A stretch of 64,000 nt of DNA from Nostoc sp. CHAB 5824 (GCF_020829665.1 NZ_JAIVFT010000003.1:310001-374000), one strand, 5' to 3'; counted from the stretch's first letter, positions 44,726 through 54,039 are shown. The notes: generated from the sequence alone by a model not told the origin. Numbers and translations: made by a program.

Positions 44726-44858
44726 AATACGGTTCAGTTAAGAATAATTGTAGATTGGGTTGAACGCAGTGAAACCCAACAAAGGCTTGAAAACGTTGGG
44801 TTTCGTTCCTCAACCCAACCTACATAATGTAGTTTTTTGGGCTTAATTGAACCGTATT
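44726..44858. mobile_element. 133-bp MITE-like element with long internal hairpin
   Basis: Terminal inverted repeats AATACGGTTCAGTTAAG and CTTAATTGAACCGTATT match at 16 of 17 positions. Inside is a second, nearly perfect inverted repeat (GATTGGGTTGAACG ... CGTTCCTCAACCCAACC and GAAACCCAAC ... GTTGGGTTTC). No ORF of its own and no clear target duplication. Confidence 0.75.
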
Positions 44859-44904
44859 GGGTTAAGAGGTAATATAAAAATAAGAAATACAATTGTAAAT
44901 AAAT

Positions 44905-45324
44905 ATGTCTGCTAAAGATGTCTTTCATGAAGTTGTCAAAAAAGCTTTGCAGAAGGATGGTTGGCAGATTACTCATGACCCCCTCTCAATTAGTATAGGT
45001 GGTGTGAATCTATCTATTGATTTAGCTGCGGAAAAACTCATTGCGGTAGAACGGGAAGGAGAAAAAATTGCCGTTGAAGTTAAAAGTTTTTTGGAGAAAT
45101 CATCTGCAATCTCAGAATTTCATACAGCATTGGGATAGTTTATCAACTATAGAGGTGCATTAAAGCGACGACAGCCAGAGCGTGTTTTGTATTTAGCAGT
45201 TCCTTTGACAACTTATAAAACATTTTTTAAACTTGATTTTCTCCAAGCTATGATTGAAGAGAATCAGGTCAAAATGATTATTTATGATGTAGAGCAAGAG
45301 GTTATTTTCAAATGGAAAAAATAG
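44905..45324 (+). pseudogene. xisH: Second xisH, also with one in-frame amber codon
   Basis: A 140-codon frame from ATG 44905 encodes complete XisH: MSAKDVFHEVVKKALQKDGW, LSIDLAAEKLIAVEREGEKI, AVEVKSFLEKSSAISEFHTALG. It is interrupted by TAG at 45136-45138 and resumes FINYRGALKRRQPERVLYLA to FKWKK. Relatives have Gln at the stop position (CAG to TAG). The ExK strand precedes the stop, so the truncated product keeps part of the nuclease core but lacks 60 residues. It ends 13 bases into xisI, exactly as in the first copy. Confidence 0.88.
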
Positions 45325-45647
45325 CCAAATATCGCCAGATTACACAACAGATATTACAGGAGTATAGTGAGCAAAAACCCGCTGACACTAATATAGACGT
45401 TGAGAGTATTTTTGATATAGAACGTGACCATTACCAAGTAGTCTATGTAGGCTGGGAGGGGCAAGATTGGATACATAGTTGCATCATTCATATTGATATT
45501 AAGGGTGAAAAAATTTGGCTTCAGTGGAATGGTACAGAAGATGATATAGCAGCAAATTTGGTTACGATGGGAGTTCCGAAAGAAGATATTGTGTTAGGAT
45601 TTCAGTCTCCTTTCATGAGGAAGTTTACAGAATATGCAGTGGGTTAG
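45312..45647 (+). CDS. xisI: XisI-family protein, second copy
   Basis: 111 residues, intact: YRQITQQILQEYSEQKPADT, VYVGWEGQDWIHSCIIHIDI, KIWLQWNGTEDDIAANLVTM, GFQSPFMRKFTEYAVG. It is diverged from the copy at 36206, so this is not a recent duplicate. It overlaps the broken xisH by 13 bases. The 133-bp MITE-like element lies just upstream of the pair. Confidence 0.92.
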   Translation: MEKIAKYRQITQQILQEYSEQKPADTNIDVESIFDIERDHYQVVYVGWEGQDWIHSCIIHIDIKGEKIWLQWNGTEDDIAANLVTMGVPKEDIVLGFQSPFMRKFTEYAVG

Positions 45648-45737
45648 GGCATTTATTGAAAAGCACCTTTAAAATTTATTTCTAAAAGTTAGAGCCGCTT
45701 ACTACTGAAGTGCTTACTACGAACTTATTGTTGGTAG

Positions 45738-47345
45738 TCAGGGCTTTAGTCCTGTTGCTTTATGGGACGGAAAAGCAATGAAATTTAACTGTTCTTGAAA
45801 ATCTTTAACTGAATCTACTGATATCAGTTTTTGTGTATAAGGTTGATAGTGAAATAATTCATATCCCTTATTAATTAAATACTGTGCAACCTCATTATTA
45901 CTGCCTTGGCTACCTGCAATATTTTCATATAGAATGATTGGGGCAAACTGAGTGAGTAACTTCTGACTACCAGCAAGAACTGCCATTTCATGTCCTTCTG
46001 CATCTATCTTCAGAAAATCCACGCTTTCGATGTTTTCTTGCTCAATCAGACTATCTAAAGTAAAACAGGTGGCTTCCTCAAAAGACTCTGAAGACATATT
46101 TTCTGCTGCATCACTAGAAATCACCTGGTTAAGTTCGTTAGCAGAATGTAGTAGTAACTTTACAGTGCCATTGCGATCGCTGGCTGCCCCTGCACAAACA
46201 TTTACCCATGATAATTGATTAATTCTACAGGTTTCTTGCAAACAACGTATACAACCTGAGAAAGGCTCAACTGCTAACACTCGGCCCTCAGAGCCAACTT
46301 TTAAAGCAGCACTAAAAGTATATACTCCAACGTTAGCACCGACATCAATCACCGTCATACCGGGTTTAATACTATTGCGCCAAAACTCCATCTCTTTCTC
46401 AAACCAGTCTTGTTCGGCAATTAACACGCTGGTGGCAATACTACGCAAGCTTGGCTCAACTGCCATTATTAAATCACCTTCAAAAGGCACATAAGTAAAT
46501 AAACTATCGCCTCCTAATTGCGTCCAGCGCCACTCTGGGCATGGGGAGTTTGGCTGATAAAATTTACGAGACACTTCCTGCCAGTAATCTGAGACTTCTA
46601 TCTGGTTTAAATCTCGGTAAGCTAAGTGCAGTGCTTGAAGAATAGGCGCGTAATTTGGTGCTAACTTTCTAGCTTGATGTAAATATAAAATTCCTTCTAG
46701 TTCTCCAGTCATTAAACTAGATATTCCCAGCTTTAGCCTAACATTAACTGAATTTGGGAAAAGTTGAGAAGCTAGATGTAAGAAACGACGACTTACATCT
46801 GTGTAAAAAACTAACTGTGAATGACATATTATTTCAATTAACAAAAGAACTGCTTTCTCGTAGTTATTGTCAGCTAAAAGAATTTGTTCAAAGCATTTGC
46901 GATCGTTATCTAAAAAGTTTTTATTGTTGCTATATATATATATTAGACAATGAGAGTAATCTTCGGAATTTGTATAAGCAGGCTGAAGAGTATTAATAAA
47001 GGTATTAAGTGCTATTTCTATTGCTTTTTGTTTTTCTCCAACCATGCTGTGAACTAAAGCAAGATGAGCAGCACAAAGTGGATGCCTATCTATGTTTAAA
47101 CCATTATTCAATGCTTCAAAAGCCATTTCAAGATAGACTGAGCGTAAAACTAAATTATCAATACACTGTTCTGCCTCGCCCAAGGCTACCACTGCTAAGT
47201 TATTCCAATCATCTGAAGAATTAGGATTATCCCAAGAAGTCTGTACCAGAATCCCAGCAATCTTTGATAACGTATCAGCGTTAATACCTGGCAGTAATTT
47301 TTGAATATATTGTAAATAGATATCATCAGCATGGTCAGAGTTCAT
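45738..47345 (-). CDS. FkbM-family methyltransferase with TPR-like N-terminus
   Basis: 535 residues. The first 290 are helical, TPR-like (LASQLFPNSVNVRLKLGISS and related blocks). The FkbM domain starts near 335: MTVIDVGANVGVYTFSAALK is the SAM motif, followed by VLAVEPFSGCIRCLQETCRI and later VDFLKIDAEGHEMAVLAGSQ. FkbM enzymes O-methylate sugars or other small groups, often in surface glycans or glycosylated proteins. TPR-FkbM proteins frequently accompany SPINDLY glycosyltransferases, which fits the neighbour at 42463. Minus strand, so not in the same transcript. Confidence 0.88.
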   Translation of the reverse strand: MNSDHADDIYLQYIQKLLPGINADTLSKIAGILVQTSWDNPNSSDDWNNLAVVALGEAEQCIDNLVLRSVYLEMAFEALNNGLNIDRHPLCAAHLALVHSMVGEKQKAIEIALNTFINTLQPAYTNSEDYSHCLIYIYSNNKNFLDNDRKCFEQILLADNNYEKAVLLLIEIICHSQLVFYTDVSRRFLHLASQLFPNSVNVRLKLGISSLMTGELEGILYLHQARKLAPNYAPILQALHLAYRDLNQIEVSDYWQEVSRKFYQPNSPCPEWRWTQLGGDSLFTYVPFEGDLIMAVEPSLRSIATSVLIAEQDWFEKEMEFWRNSIKPGMTVIDVGANVGVYTFSAALKVGSEGRVLAVEPFSGCIRCLQETCRINQLSWVNVCAGAASDRNGTVKLLLHSANELNQVISSDAAENMSSESFEEATCFTLDSLIEQENIESVDFLKIDAEGHEMAVLAGSQKLLTQFAPIILYENIAGSQGSNNEVAQYLINKGYELFHYQPYTQKLISVDSVKDFQEQLNFIAFPSHKATGLKP

Positions 47346-48348
47346 ATTGAAAATAAGGTAAATGTATCTAAAATCGAGATAAAAGTTTAATTTTTGACTT
47401 TAAATTACGTATAGCAATATTTACCACATTCTAGATAGTTTATGTGGCAAATACTTAGGCTTCAGCAGGACTTCCGTTATCAGGATACCCATCTACCCAA
47501 TAGAAACTAACATTTTGACTGGAAATTTTTTACACAAAATTCAAAAGCGGACTCTGAATATAAGCAAGTTTTATGGTAGTCCCATGCTGCACAGACAATT
47601 TTGCCATGCGATCGCCCCTATGCTTCAAAGCAAAACCCTCTTCTGCACGTAGACAGAGCAACCCTCCAGGTCTTAATTTCTGGGCATAAAATTAAAATTA
47701 TATAAAGATTTGCGATTATTCTGCCTAATGCTAGATGTTTGCGATATTCTAAATAACGTTTGAATATATTCAAATAGTAGACATTTCTACTCAATTGTTA
47801 ATTTCTCTGTCAATCAAAAACTTTTAAACTAGCCCGTGTTCTATGGGTTCTTCAACAAGCACACATATTTTTTGTGATTAAAACAAATAGAATTTTCCCA
47901 CTCGTCCTTAGTCAGACTTATTAGTGCAACTTTCCAGACGAATAATTCTTCTGCTCGGCGTCCACAATATATCTCTGACGAAAGGTACTGTTGCACTCTA
48001 GTAAAGAAAAGGTAAAAGTTAAGAGGAAAAAGAAAAGGGGAAAAGGTTAAAGGGAAAAGGGGAAACAGAAACATCCCTTACCCCTTCATCCCTTAAACCT
48101 TTCCCCTAAACCTTTGACTGAACTTCTGCAAAAAGTTTAACGGCTGCTTGGTGGAATTGGAGTTTTATGGTGGTAATTACCGTACAAAAGCGAATTTACC
48201 AGTAATTTAGTAGAGTTTGTTATGGTATAGTTAAAAAGTTAAGACTAGCTTTACCAAATTACACCACTCTACGGGCCGGCAAAAATTGCAGAATGGGAAG
48301 CAGTTTTAATTAAGCATTTACCAACAAAATCTGAATTCAATCGAGGTT
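47346..48348. other. 1-kb region without a recognised gene
   Basis: AT-rich, with one HIP1 octamer near 47608. A minus-strand frame at 47841-48074 starts in a purine/pyrimidine-rich hairpin region (48000-48120, AGGGGAAAAGG-like units facing CCTTTCCCC) and I do not accept it as a gene; its last 50 codons are not low-complexity and could be a gene relic. The rest includes the promoter of the FkbM gene. Confidence 0.5.
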
Positions 48349-48567
48349 ATGACTCAGCAAGTGATTCACCCAATGGTGAAATTGCAGCGCAACGTGCAAT
48401 CACTCATAGAATCGAATATTATCAAGCCAAGCGATAGCATCTGGAAAATCGCTTTGCTCTACGGTAATGAATGGCAGCACTGGAAACAGGAACTGCTGGA
48501 CTTTGGTTTTAGTATGCAAGACCCAGTTAGTGAATTGCTAGCTGTAGAAACTTGGGATGAGGAATAG
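48349..48567 (+). CDS. DUF4327 family protein
   Basis: 72 residues matching the small cyanobacterial DUF4327 family: VKLQRNVQSLIESNIIKPSD, SIWKIALLYGNEWQHWKQEL, LDFGFSMQDPVSELLAVETW. Function unknown, probably cytoplasmic. The ATG has GAGG about 5 bases upstream. It converges on the FHA-kinase gene; one copy of the 20-bp palindrome lies between the two stops. Confidence 0.85.
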   Translation: MTQQVIHPMVKLQRNVQSLIESNIIKPSDSIWKIALLYGNEWQHWKQELLDFGFSMQDPVSELLAVETWDEE

Positions 48568-48611
48568 GGAATAGGGGATAGGCATTTTCAATATTCCCTA
48601 CTCCCTAGTAC

Positions 48612-48631
48612 AGACGCGATTAATCGCGTCT
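48612..48631. repeat. 20-bp perfect palindrome, copy 2 of 3
   Basis: AGACGCGATTAATCGCGTCT, three bases beyond the stop of the FHA-kinase gene. TCTCC follows. Confidence 0.85.
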
Positions 48632-48634
48632 CTC

Positions 48635-49918
48635 CTAAACTTTGCAAGCAGCTAAAGCCGCAGCTAACTCTTTTGCAGTTTGATAGCGATCGCGTGGCAA
48701 TGGTTCTGTAACGCGATCAACCACTTCTCTTAATTGGGAACTAATGGTGGGAACTTTTGCCACATCAAACCTGAAGTTTCGCCCCCGTTGGCGGTAATAC
48801 TTGAATGGGTTTTCCCCTGTGAGCAGAAAAATCAGCGTTGGTCCAATTGCATACAAATCAGATTGAGTCAAAGGTTGTCCTCGTTCTTGTTCAGGAGCGC
48901 AATAACCTTCTGCACCAATGCGAGTACCGGGCGCTGTGCCAATTTCCTTAACTGCGCCAAAATCCAGTACCACTATGCGATTTAGAGAACTTCGCACCAT
49001 CAGGTTAGCGGGTTTAATATCGCGGTGAATTAGTGGAAGCTCTTGGCTATGAAGATAGTCTAAGATATCGCAGGTTTGGATCATCCAAGCGATCGCTTGA
49101 TTTGGTGTAACCGGTCCAGTGGTATAGACACGTTTCTCTAAATCTTGTCCGTGGATTAATTCCATTGCCAAGTATTTTTTTCCGCCTTCTACAAAGAAGT
49201 CATAATACTTGGGAATTCCAGGATGGTTAAGAGATTTGAGAGTATGTGCCTCACGCTCAAATAATTCTTGAGCTTTGGCAATTCTAACCATATCAGCATT
49301 CATTTGCTTCAACACCAGCAGTTGTGGGATACTACCAATCTGACCAGTAGCATCCCAAGCGAGATAAGTAGTACCCATACCTCCTTGTCCAAGAGTTCGC
49401 AACACCTGATAATGGCGAATTTTCTGTTGTACTGAAAGAGGTTGACCACAGTGGATGCAAAACAGATTGTTTGGGGAGTTGCCTTCGTGCGTGCAAGTGG
49501 AGGATGAAATTGCTCTACCTTGGGCTGAGTAGACTGTTGCAACGGCGTTTTCTTCTACTCCTTGCATTTGTTGCGATCGCACCCCAGTTTCTAGTACTGT
49601 TACCTCCTGAATTTGGAATTGCAGTATTGGGCCTCCCTGTGCCAGTTGCAACAAAGAATTATCTGGTAACGGACTCTGAATCACAAGGACACCGTTAAGG
49701 AAAGTCCCATTAGTACCCTGACTAATCAGTCGCCAACTACCGCCATTGTCGGCAGAATCGACTTGTCTCAGTTCTAGATGATGCCGCGAAACTAAAGTAT
49801 CAGTTAAAACAACGTGATTATCTGCGGCTCGACCAATCCGAATTATGGAAGAGTTCTCAAAGCACCACTGCTGGAGGGGCGTTTTCTGTTGCGGTTCTAA
49901 CAGAGTCAGACTAACCAC
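48635..49918 (-). CDS. FHA-domain serine/threonine protein kinase
   Basis: 427 residues. FHA domain at about 20-100 (IRIGRAADNHVVLTDTLVSR, then HHLEL), which binds phosphothreonine peptides. A zinc ribbon follows (CTHEGNSPNNLFCIHCGQPL, residues about 140-160). The Hanks-type kinase domain spans about 168-425 with LGQGGMGTTYLAWD, LVLKQMN, IHRDIKPANLMV, VLDFGAVKE and APEQERGQPLTQSDLYAIGP; all key residues are present, so it should be active. No membrane segment. Directly upstream on the same strand is a PP2C phosphatase, the likely antagonist. Confidence 0.93.
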   Translation of the reverse strand: MVSLTLLEPQQKTPLQQWCFENSSIIRIGRAADNHVVLTDTLVSRHHLELRQVDSADNGGSWRLISQGTNGTFLNGVLVIQSPLPDNSLLQLAQGGPILQFQIQEVTVLETGVRSQQMQGVEENAVATVYSAQGRAISSSTCTHEGNSPNNLFCIHCGQPLSVQQKIRHYQVLRTLGQGGMGTTYLAWDATGQIGSIPQLLVLKQMNADMVRIAKAQELFEREAHTLKSLNHPGIPKYYDFFVEGGKKYLAMELIHGQDLEKRVYTTGPVTPNQAIAWMIQTCDILDYLHSQELPLIHRDIKPANLMVRSSLNRIVVLDFGAVKEIGTAPGTRIGAEGYCAPEQERGQPLTQSDLYAIGPTLIFLLTGENPFKYYRQRGRNFRFDVAKVPTISSQLREVVDRVTEPLPRDRYQTAKELAAALAACKV

Positions 49919-49924
49919 AATACA

Positions 49925-50033
49925 ACCTATAAGGTAAGGGGACTGGGGACTGGGTATTGGGTACTGGGTATTGGGTATAAAGAATTTTATCCTAGTCCCC
50001 AGTCCCTAGTCCCCAATCTCCAGTCCCTTCATA
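49925..50033. repeat. Heptad repeats forming a long inverted repeat
   Basis: GGGGACT, GGGTATT and GGGTACT 7-mers are followed, after about 20 bases, by complementary AGTCCCC, AGTCCCT units, so the spacer between kinase and phosphatase genes can fold into a hairpin. It may attenuate the second gene. Confidence 0.75.
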
Positions 50034-50034
50034 T

Positions 50035-52038
50035 TCAACTTTCAAGATTTGGACGCACTTTTGCCCGAATAAGTATACCAGTAATATTGTCATGACCATT
50101 ATGTTGGTTTGCTAACTCAATTAAGTCGGTAACGCCCCGTTCTAAGTTAGCGCCAGAACTAAGTAAGGGTTCTAAGTGAGTCTGCCAATGGGTTTCTAGT
50201 AAATCATTATCTGATAAACCGTCCGATGCCAACAGCAGAAGAGTATCTTCATTGATTTCAAAAAAGCCTACATCGGGATTAATCGAGTTTTCGTCACGAG
50301 GTCCCAAAGCTTGGGTGAGTTGGTAGGCATCTGGGCGGGCGTAAGCTATGCTTGCTTCCACTCCGCGCGTAATTTCCCGTTGTCCAACTTCGTGATCTAC
50401 TGTGACTTGTTCTAGTCCCCGCTTGCGCGTCAGGCGATAGAGACGGCTATCTCCCACATGAGCAACTGCTGCTTGAGTGTCTTGAATTAAGAGCATTACC
50501 AGAGTTGTACCCATGCGCCCCACTCCAGAACGGGCATCTTGTTGGTTGAGTTTGTAAATCGCCTCATTAGCTAAATACACTGCCTCACGAATGCTATCTT
50601 CTGTTGGCAGTTGATTGGTAATCCAGTGTTCTTGAAAGTATTGCCGTAGGGTGTTGACTGCTAACTCACTGGCTATCTCGCCGCCAGCATGTCCACCCAT
50701 ACCATCACAGAGAATATACAAACCATGCCCTTGCAGAACTCGACTTTTGGGCAACTCTAGCTTGTGAATTTTGGTTTCAATGCCAAAGTAGTCTTCGTTA
50801 TGATGACGCTGACGCCCCACATCTGTGCGTCCTGCATCTTCCAAGCTACTTAACTGCATCGCCAGCACAACAGTTGGCATATCATCAGTTTTGCTAATGA
50901 TATCTTCTGGCTCATCTGATTGCGGGATAGTGAACACAGCAGTATTTTTCTCCTTTATTGGGGGCAAAGTTGCGGTTCCTAGTGCTTCTAGTTCAACAGA
51001 GATTTCCTCCAAACGCGATCGCAATTGTGCGATCGTCTGAATCGTACCTACCTCTAAATCCCCCAACATCTGGACTACAGAGCCAAATTGAGTGCGTTGA
51101 GACTGCCTAAATAGCGCTTGCCAAACCCGCCCCAAAGCTTGAATGGTTAACGGTTGCTCCGGAATAGCAGATGTTTGGGCTTGGACATCTTCTGGCGGTT
51201 CAGTGGCGGACTGAGAATTAGATGATTCCACATACAACCTTTGTAGAGCCAACGTTTGGTCTTCATCCAATCGCAAATTCGACAAATCTAAAAGGCTTTG
51301 ACGACAACTTACTGGTTCCAATAATGCCCAAAGTTGGGTCATTTGATAACACCAGTGTAAAATTTTTAATGAACTTGTTGTTTCTTCTTGCCACAAATCG
51401 AGTAAAGGCTGCCAATGTGAGCGGTCTTCGATTATGACTACCTGCACATCCCCCTGCTGCCATGCATCCTGAATCGGCGGTATCCCGCGCTGACCTTGAG
51501 ATTGTAAGGCAATATAAAGTTTAGCAAGGTGAGGAATTCTACTTGCTTCCACTGATGGCGTTAGTAAATCTGATTGCTGACTTGCTAGTATTGCTTCAAT
51601 AGGTGATATTTGATACGGCTGGCAGTCTAGAACTCTTACACCTATATCACTAATGATGGTAGCTTCAGTTTTAGCAGGTAGCGGATCTAACAATTGATAG
51701 CGCTCTTGAGAGTCTAAATAGGAGCCTAATGCAATCTGAGAACTAGGGGATAGAGGAGATGAGGAAGATATTGCTCCCTTATCTGCCTCTACTCCCACTT
51801 CTTCCCTATATTCTTCATCTTTCTCTACTCCCAAAGTTTCCCCAGTCGTTTCTTTAGCAATAATTGCCCAAAAGACTGTTCCACATTCCGTGCCACAGTT
51901 ATAACAACGTAGTGCATTCACAGGCACATCATCAGTACTGCATTCAGGACAGACCTTGTGAGTCAGGGACGTGCCACAGCTTTGACAGAATTTATTACTA
52001 TTGGGGTTTTCAAATTTACACTGAGGGCAAATCAGCAT
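50035..52038 (-). CDS. PP2C-type protein phosphatase with zinc ribbons
   Basis: 667 residues. Two short zinc-ribbon motifs open it (CPQCKFENPNSNKFCQSCG, then CPECSTDDVPVNALRCYNCG). Residues 55-400 are a variable region, partly acidic, partly a decayed kinase-like or helical region. The PP2C domain lies at about 415-660: DVGRQRHHNEDYFGI, LYILCDGMGGHAGGEIASEL, MGTTLVMLL, VAHVGDSRLYRL, LLLASDGLSDNDL, with the metal-binding Asps present. It removes phosphate from Ser/Thr. First gene of a probable two-gene unit with the FHA-kinase, giving a reversible phosphorylation pair. Confidence 0.92.
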   Translation of the reverse strand: MLICPQCKFENPNSNKFCQSCGTSLTHKVCPECSTDDVPVNALRCYNCGTECGTVFWAIIAKETTGETLGVEKDEEYREEVGVEADKGAISSSSPLSPSSQIALGSYLDSQERYQLLDPLPAKTEATIISDIGVRVLDCQPYQISPIEAILASQQSDLLTPSVEASRIPHLAKLYIALQSQGQRGIPPIQDAWQQGDVQVVIIEDRSHWQPLLDLWQEETTSSLKILHWCYQMTQLWALLEPVSCRQSLLDLSNLRLDEDQTLALQRLYVESSNSQSATEPPEDVQAQTSAIPEQPLTIQALGRVWQALFRQSQRTQFGSVVQMLGDLEVGTIQTIAQLRSRLEEISVELEALGTATLPPIKEKNTAVFTIPQSDEPEDIISKTDDMPTVVLAMQLSSLEDAGRTDVGRQRHHNEDYFGIETKIHKLELPKSRVLQGHGLYILCDGMGGHAGGEIASELAVNTLRQYFQEHWITNQLPTEDSIREAVYLANEAIYKLNQQDARSGVGRMGTTLVMLLIQDTQAAVAHVGDSRLYRLTRKRGLEQVTVDHEVGQREITRGVEASIAYARPDAYQLTQALGPRDENSINPDVGFFEINEDTLLLLASDGLSDNDLLETHWQTHLEPLLSSGANLERGVTDLIELANQHNGHDNITGILIRAKVRPNLES

Positions 52039-52262
52039 AGTGGAAGTTCCTTTATTCCCGTTCCAAGGTGCTTCTAGCCACTAAGATTCAAGGTGCCACA
52101 ATTGGCTGTCCCTGACTACAGTAGACCTACAAGAGATTGTAGTTTATCAATAAATTTTGGTGGCAGTATTAATTGTGACGCATATTAGATAAATATTTTA
52201 TATATTGGCAATCAATTCCTTATAAATGGGGGAGTGGGGAGTAGGGAGTAGGAGAATAAGAA

Positions 52263-52526
52263 CTACTGATTATTGACCAATGCCCAAGAGTCTGGCAATT
52301 GCGGTGCGTCAGCGCTAAACCATTTTTGATAAATTTGCTTGTAAGTGCCGTTGGATAACAAAGTCGCTATACCTTTATTAATTGCATCTAGATAGGAGAA
52401 GTTTTTAGGTGTAGTAATTCCCTAGTATTCTTCAGTAAGCAGGTCGGCAACAACTCTGATGCCTTTAAGTTTGCCATTTTTCATCGCATACAAAGTAGCG
52501 AAAGCATCGCTAACCACTAGTTAATC
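52263..52526 (-). pseudogene. 3' remnant of a polar amino-acid ABC binding protein
   Basis: Reading the minus strand gives the C-terminal 85 codons of an SBP_bac_3 protein: LVVSDAFATLYAMKNGKLKG, IRVVADLLTEEY, TAG, GITTPKNFSYLDAINKGIAT, LLSNGTYKQIYQKWFSADAP, ending at TAG 52263-52265. The internal TAG replaces an expected Tyr codon. The upstream two thirds cannot be recovered. A purine-rich heptad tract (52228-52256) follows its end. Confidence 0.8.
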
Positions 52527-52839
52527 AATTTTTTTCTTTAGTAACACAGCCACCTATATCATAAAATATACATAGATAGCCAAAGTTGCTAGTTATTAAA
52601 GTTTCTGTTTTTATCAAAATTTTACTAAAAAATAAAAACCTAAATCGGCATATTTCGTCTACCAATGGTTCAACACAAATATTGGTGAGTAGGAATGCAA
52701 TGGACAAAACCAAGATAAAGGGCAAGGGTGAAAGGGATTGACTTCTCCTTTAACCCTTTCACTACAAAAGTGCCTTTTGTACTTTTGCAAGAGGTCTATA
52801 GTATTTTTTAAATTTTGAATTTTGAATTTTGAATTGGTT

Positions 52840-54039
52840 ATGACTCCCACTACCCCTGCTTACCGAATTGCTGATTTGTTCGCCGAACGAGCTAGAAACA
52901 TTGCACCACCAACCTACGGTACAGAGTTAACCAAAATCGCCACTGTCAGCTTTGCCTACGGTCTAGCCGACCCAATTCTCTTTCCTCATGCTGACTTGGC
53001 TGCTGCAAGTGCCGTTGTGTTGGCAGAAGAGGCTCCGATCGCCCTCAATTACGGCCCACCTTCAGCTCAACTATACGAGCAAATTATCCTCCGCTTGCAG
53101 GCTAAAGGAATCGCTACTGATCGCGATCGCCTGATCATTGGCTACGGTTCTGGTCAGATTTTGGGCTTGCTACCAGATGTGTTTGTCGAACCTGATGATG
53201 TGGTAATTGTGGAAGGCCCAACCTTTTTAGGAGTAGTTGTTAGATTTGTCCACGCTGGCGCACGCGTAATTACCATTCCTGTGGATGAGTTAGGGATGGA
53301 TGTAGATGCCCTAGAAGAAACATTGAGTGACTTGAAAAAACAGGGCATCCGGCCTCGGTTTATTTACACCATCCCTACATTTCACAATCCCACAGGCGCT
53401 ACTATGCCGTTATTTCGCCGCCAAAAACTGGTAGCATTAGCGGCTGAGTATGGCGTGCTGGTAGTAGAAGACGATGCTTATAGCGATTTGCGCTTCCAAG
53501 GAGAAACTGTGCCCCCCTTGGCAACCCTCGACCAAGAGGGGTGGGTATTATATGTAAGTACCTTCTCGAAAATTATTGCGCCTGGTATCCGCCTGGGCTG
53601 GGCTTGTGGCGATCCAGCAATTATTGAGCGGCTAGCAATGTTCAAAAGTGAGGGGCCTGTGGGGCCGTTTGTCAGTCATGTGGTCGCCCGCTACTGTGCC
53701 ACAGGCAAATTAGAGAATCATATTCAAGAGTTAATTGCTTGCTACAAGCATAAGTGTAATTTGTTGTTAGAGGCGATCGCTCACGAGTTTCCCAGTGATG
53801 TAGTTGCTTTGCGTCCTGATGGCGGCTTCTTCGTTTGGTGTAAATTGCCACCAGATATCAGCGCCAAAGCACTCTTAATGGCTGCCAGTGAACACGGCGT
53901 CACTTTTCTGCCAGGGACTCGCTGCTACGCCAATGAACAGGGAGATGATGCTATCAGGTTAGCTTTTAGCTTTCAGCCAACACAGAAGATTGTTGAGGGA
54001 ATCGCTACATTAGGAGCAGTATTGCGCGGATGGCGATAA
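52840..54039 (+). CDS. PLP-dependent aminotransferase (class I/II, LysN/MocR-like)
   Basis: 399 residues from the ATG at 52840; a TTG at 52822 in TTGAATTTTGAATT repeats is less likely. Fold type I aminotransferase: YGPPSAQLYEQIILRLQAKG near 64, FIYTIPTFHNPTGATMPLFR near 180, the PLP-binding Lys in YVSTFSKIIAPGIRLGW near 250, and the C-terminal Arg in DAIRLAFSF. The pattern fits 2-aminoadipate/aromatic-type transaminases. The precise substrate is unknown. No amino-acid biosynthesis genes adjoin it. Confidence 0.9.
   Translation: MTPTTPAYRIADLFAERARNIAPPTYGTELTKIATVSFAYGLADPILFPHADLAAASAVVLAEEAPIALNYGPPSAQLYEQIILRLQAKGIATDRDRLIIGYGSGQILGLLPDVFVEPDDVVIVEGPTFLGVVVRFVHAGARVITIPVDELGMDVDALEETLSDLKKQGIRPRFIYTIPTFHNPTGATMPLFRRQKLVALAAEYGVLVVEDDAYSDLRFQGETVPPLATLDQEGWVLYVSTFSKIIAPGIRLGWACGDPAIIERLAMFKSEGPVGPFVSHVVARYCATGKLENHIQELIACYKHKCNLLLEAIAHEFPSDVVALRPDGGFFVWCKLPPDISAKALLMAASEHGVTFLPGTRCYANEQGDDAIRLAFSFQPTQKIVEGIATLGAVLRGWR

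Noticed and set aside
47841..48074. Minus-strand frame of 77 codons
   Set aside because: The N-terminal third is a translated purine/pyrimidine tract; no family recognised. Mentioned in the intergenic entry because the C-terminal part may be a relic.
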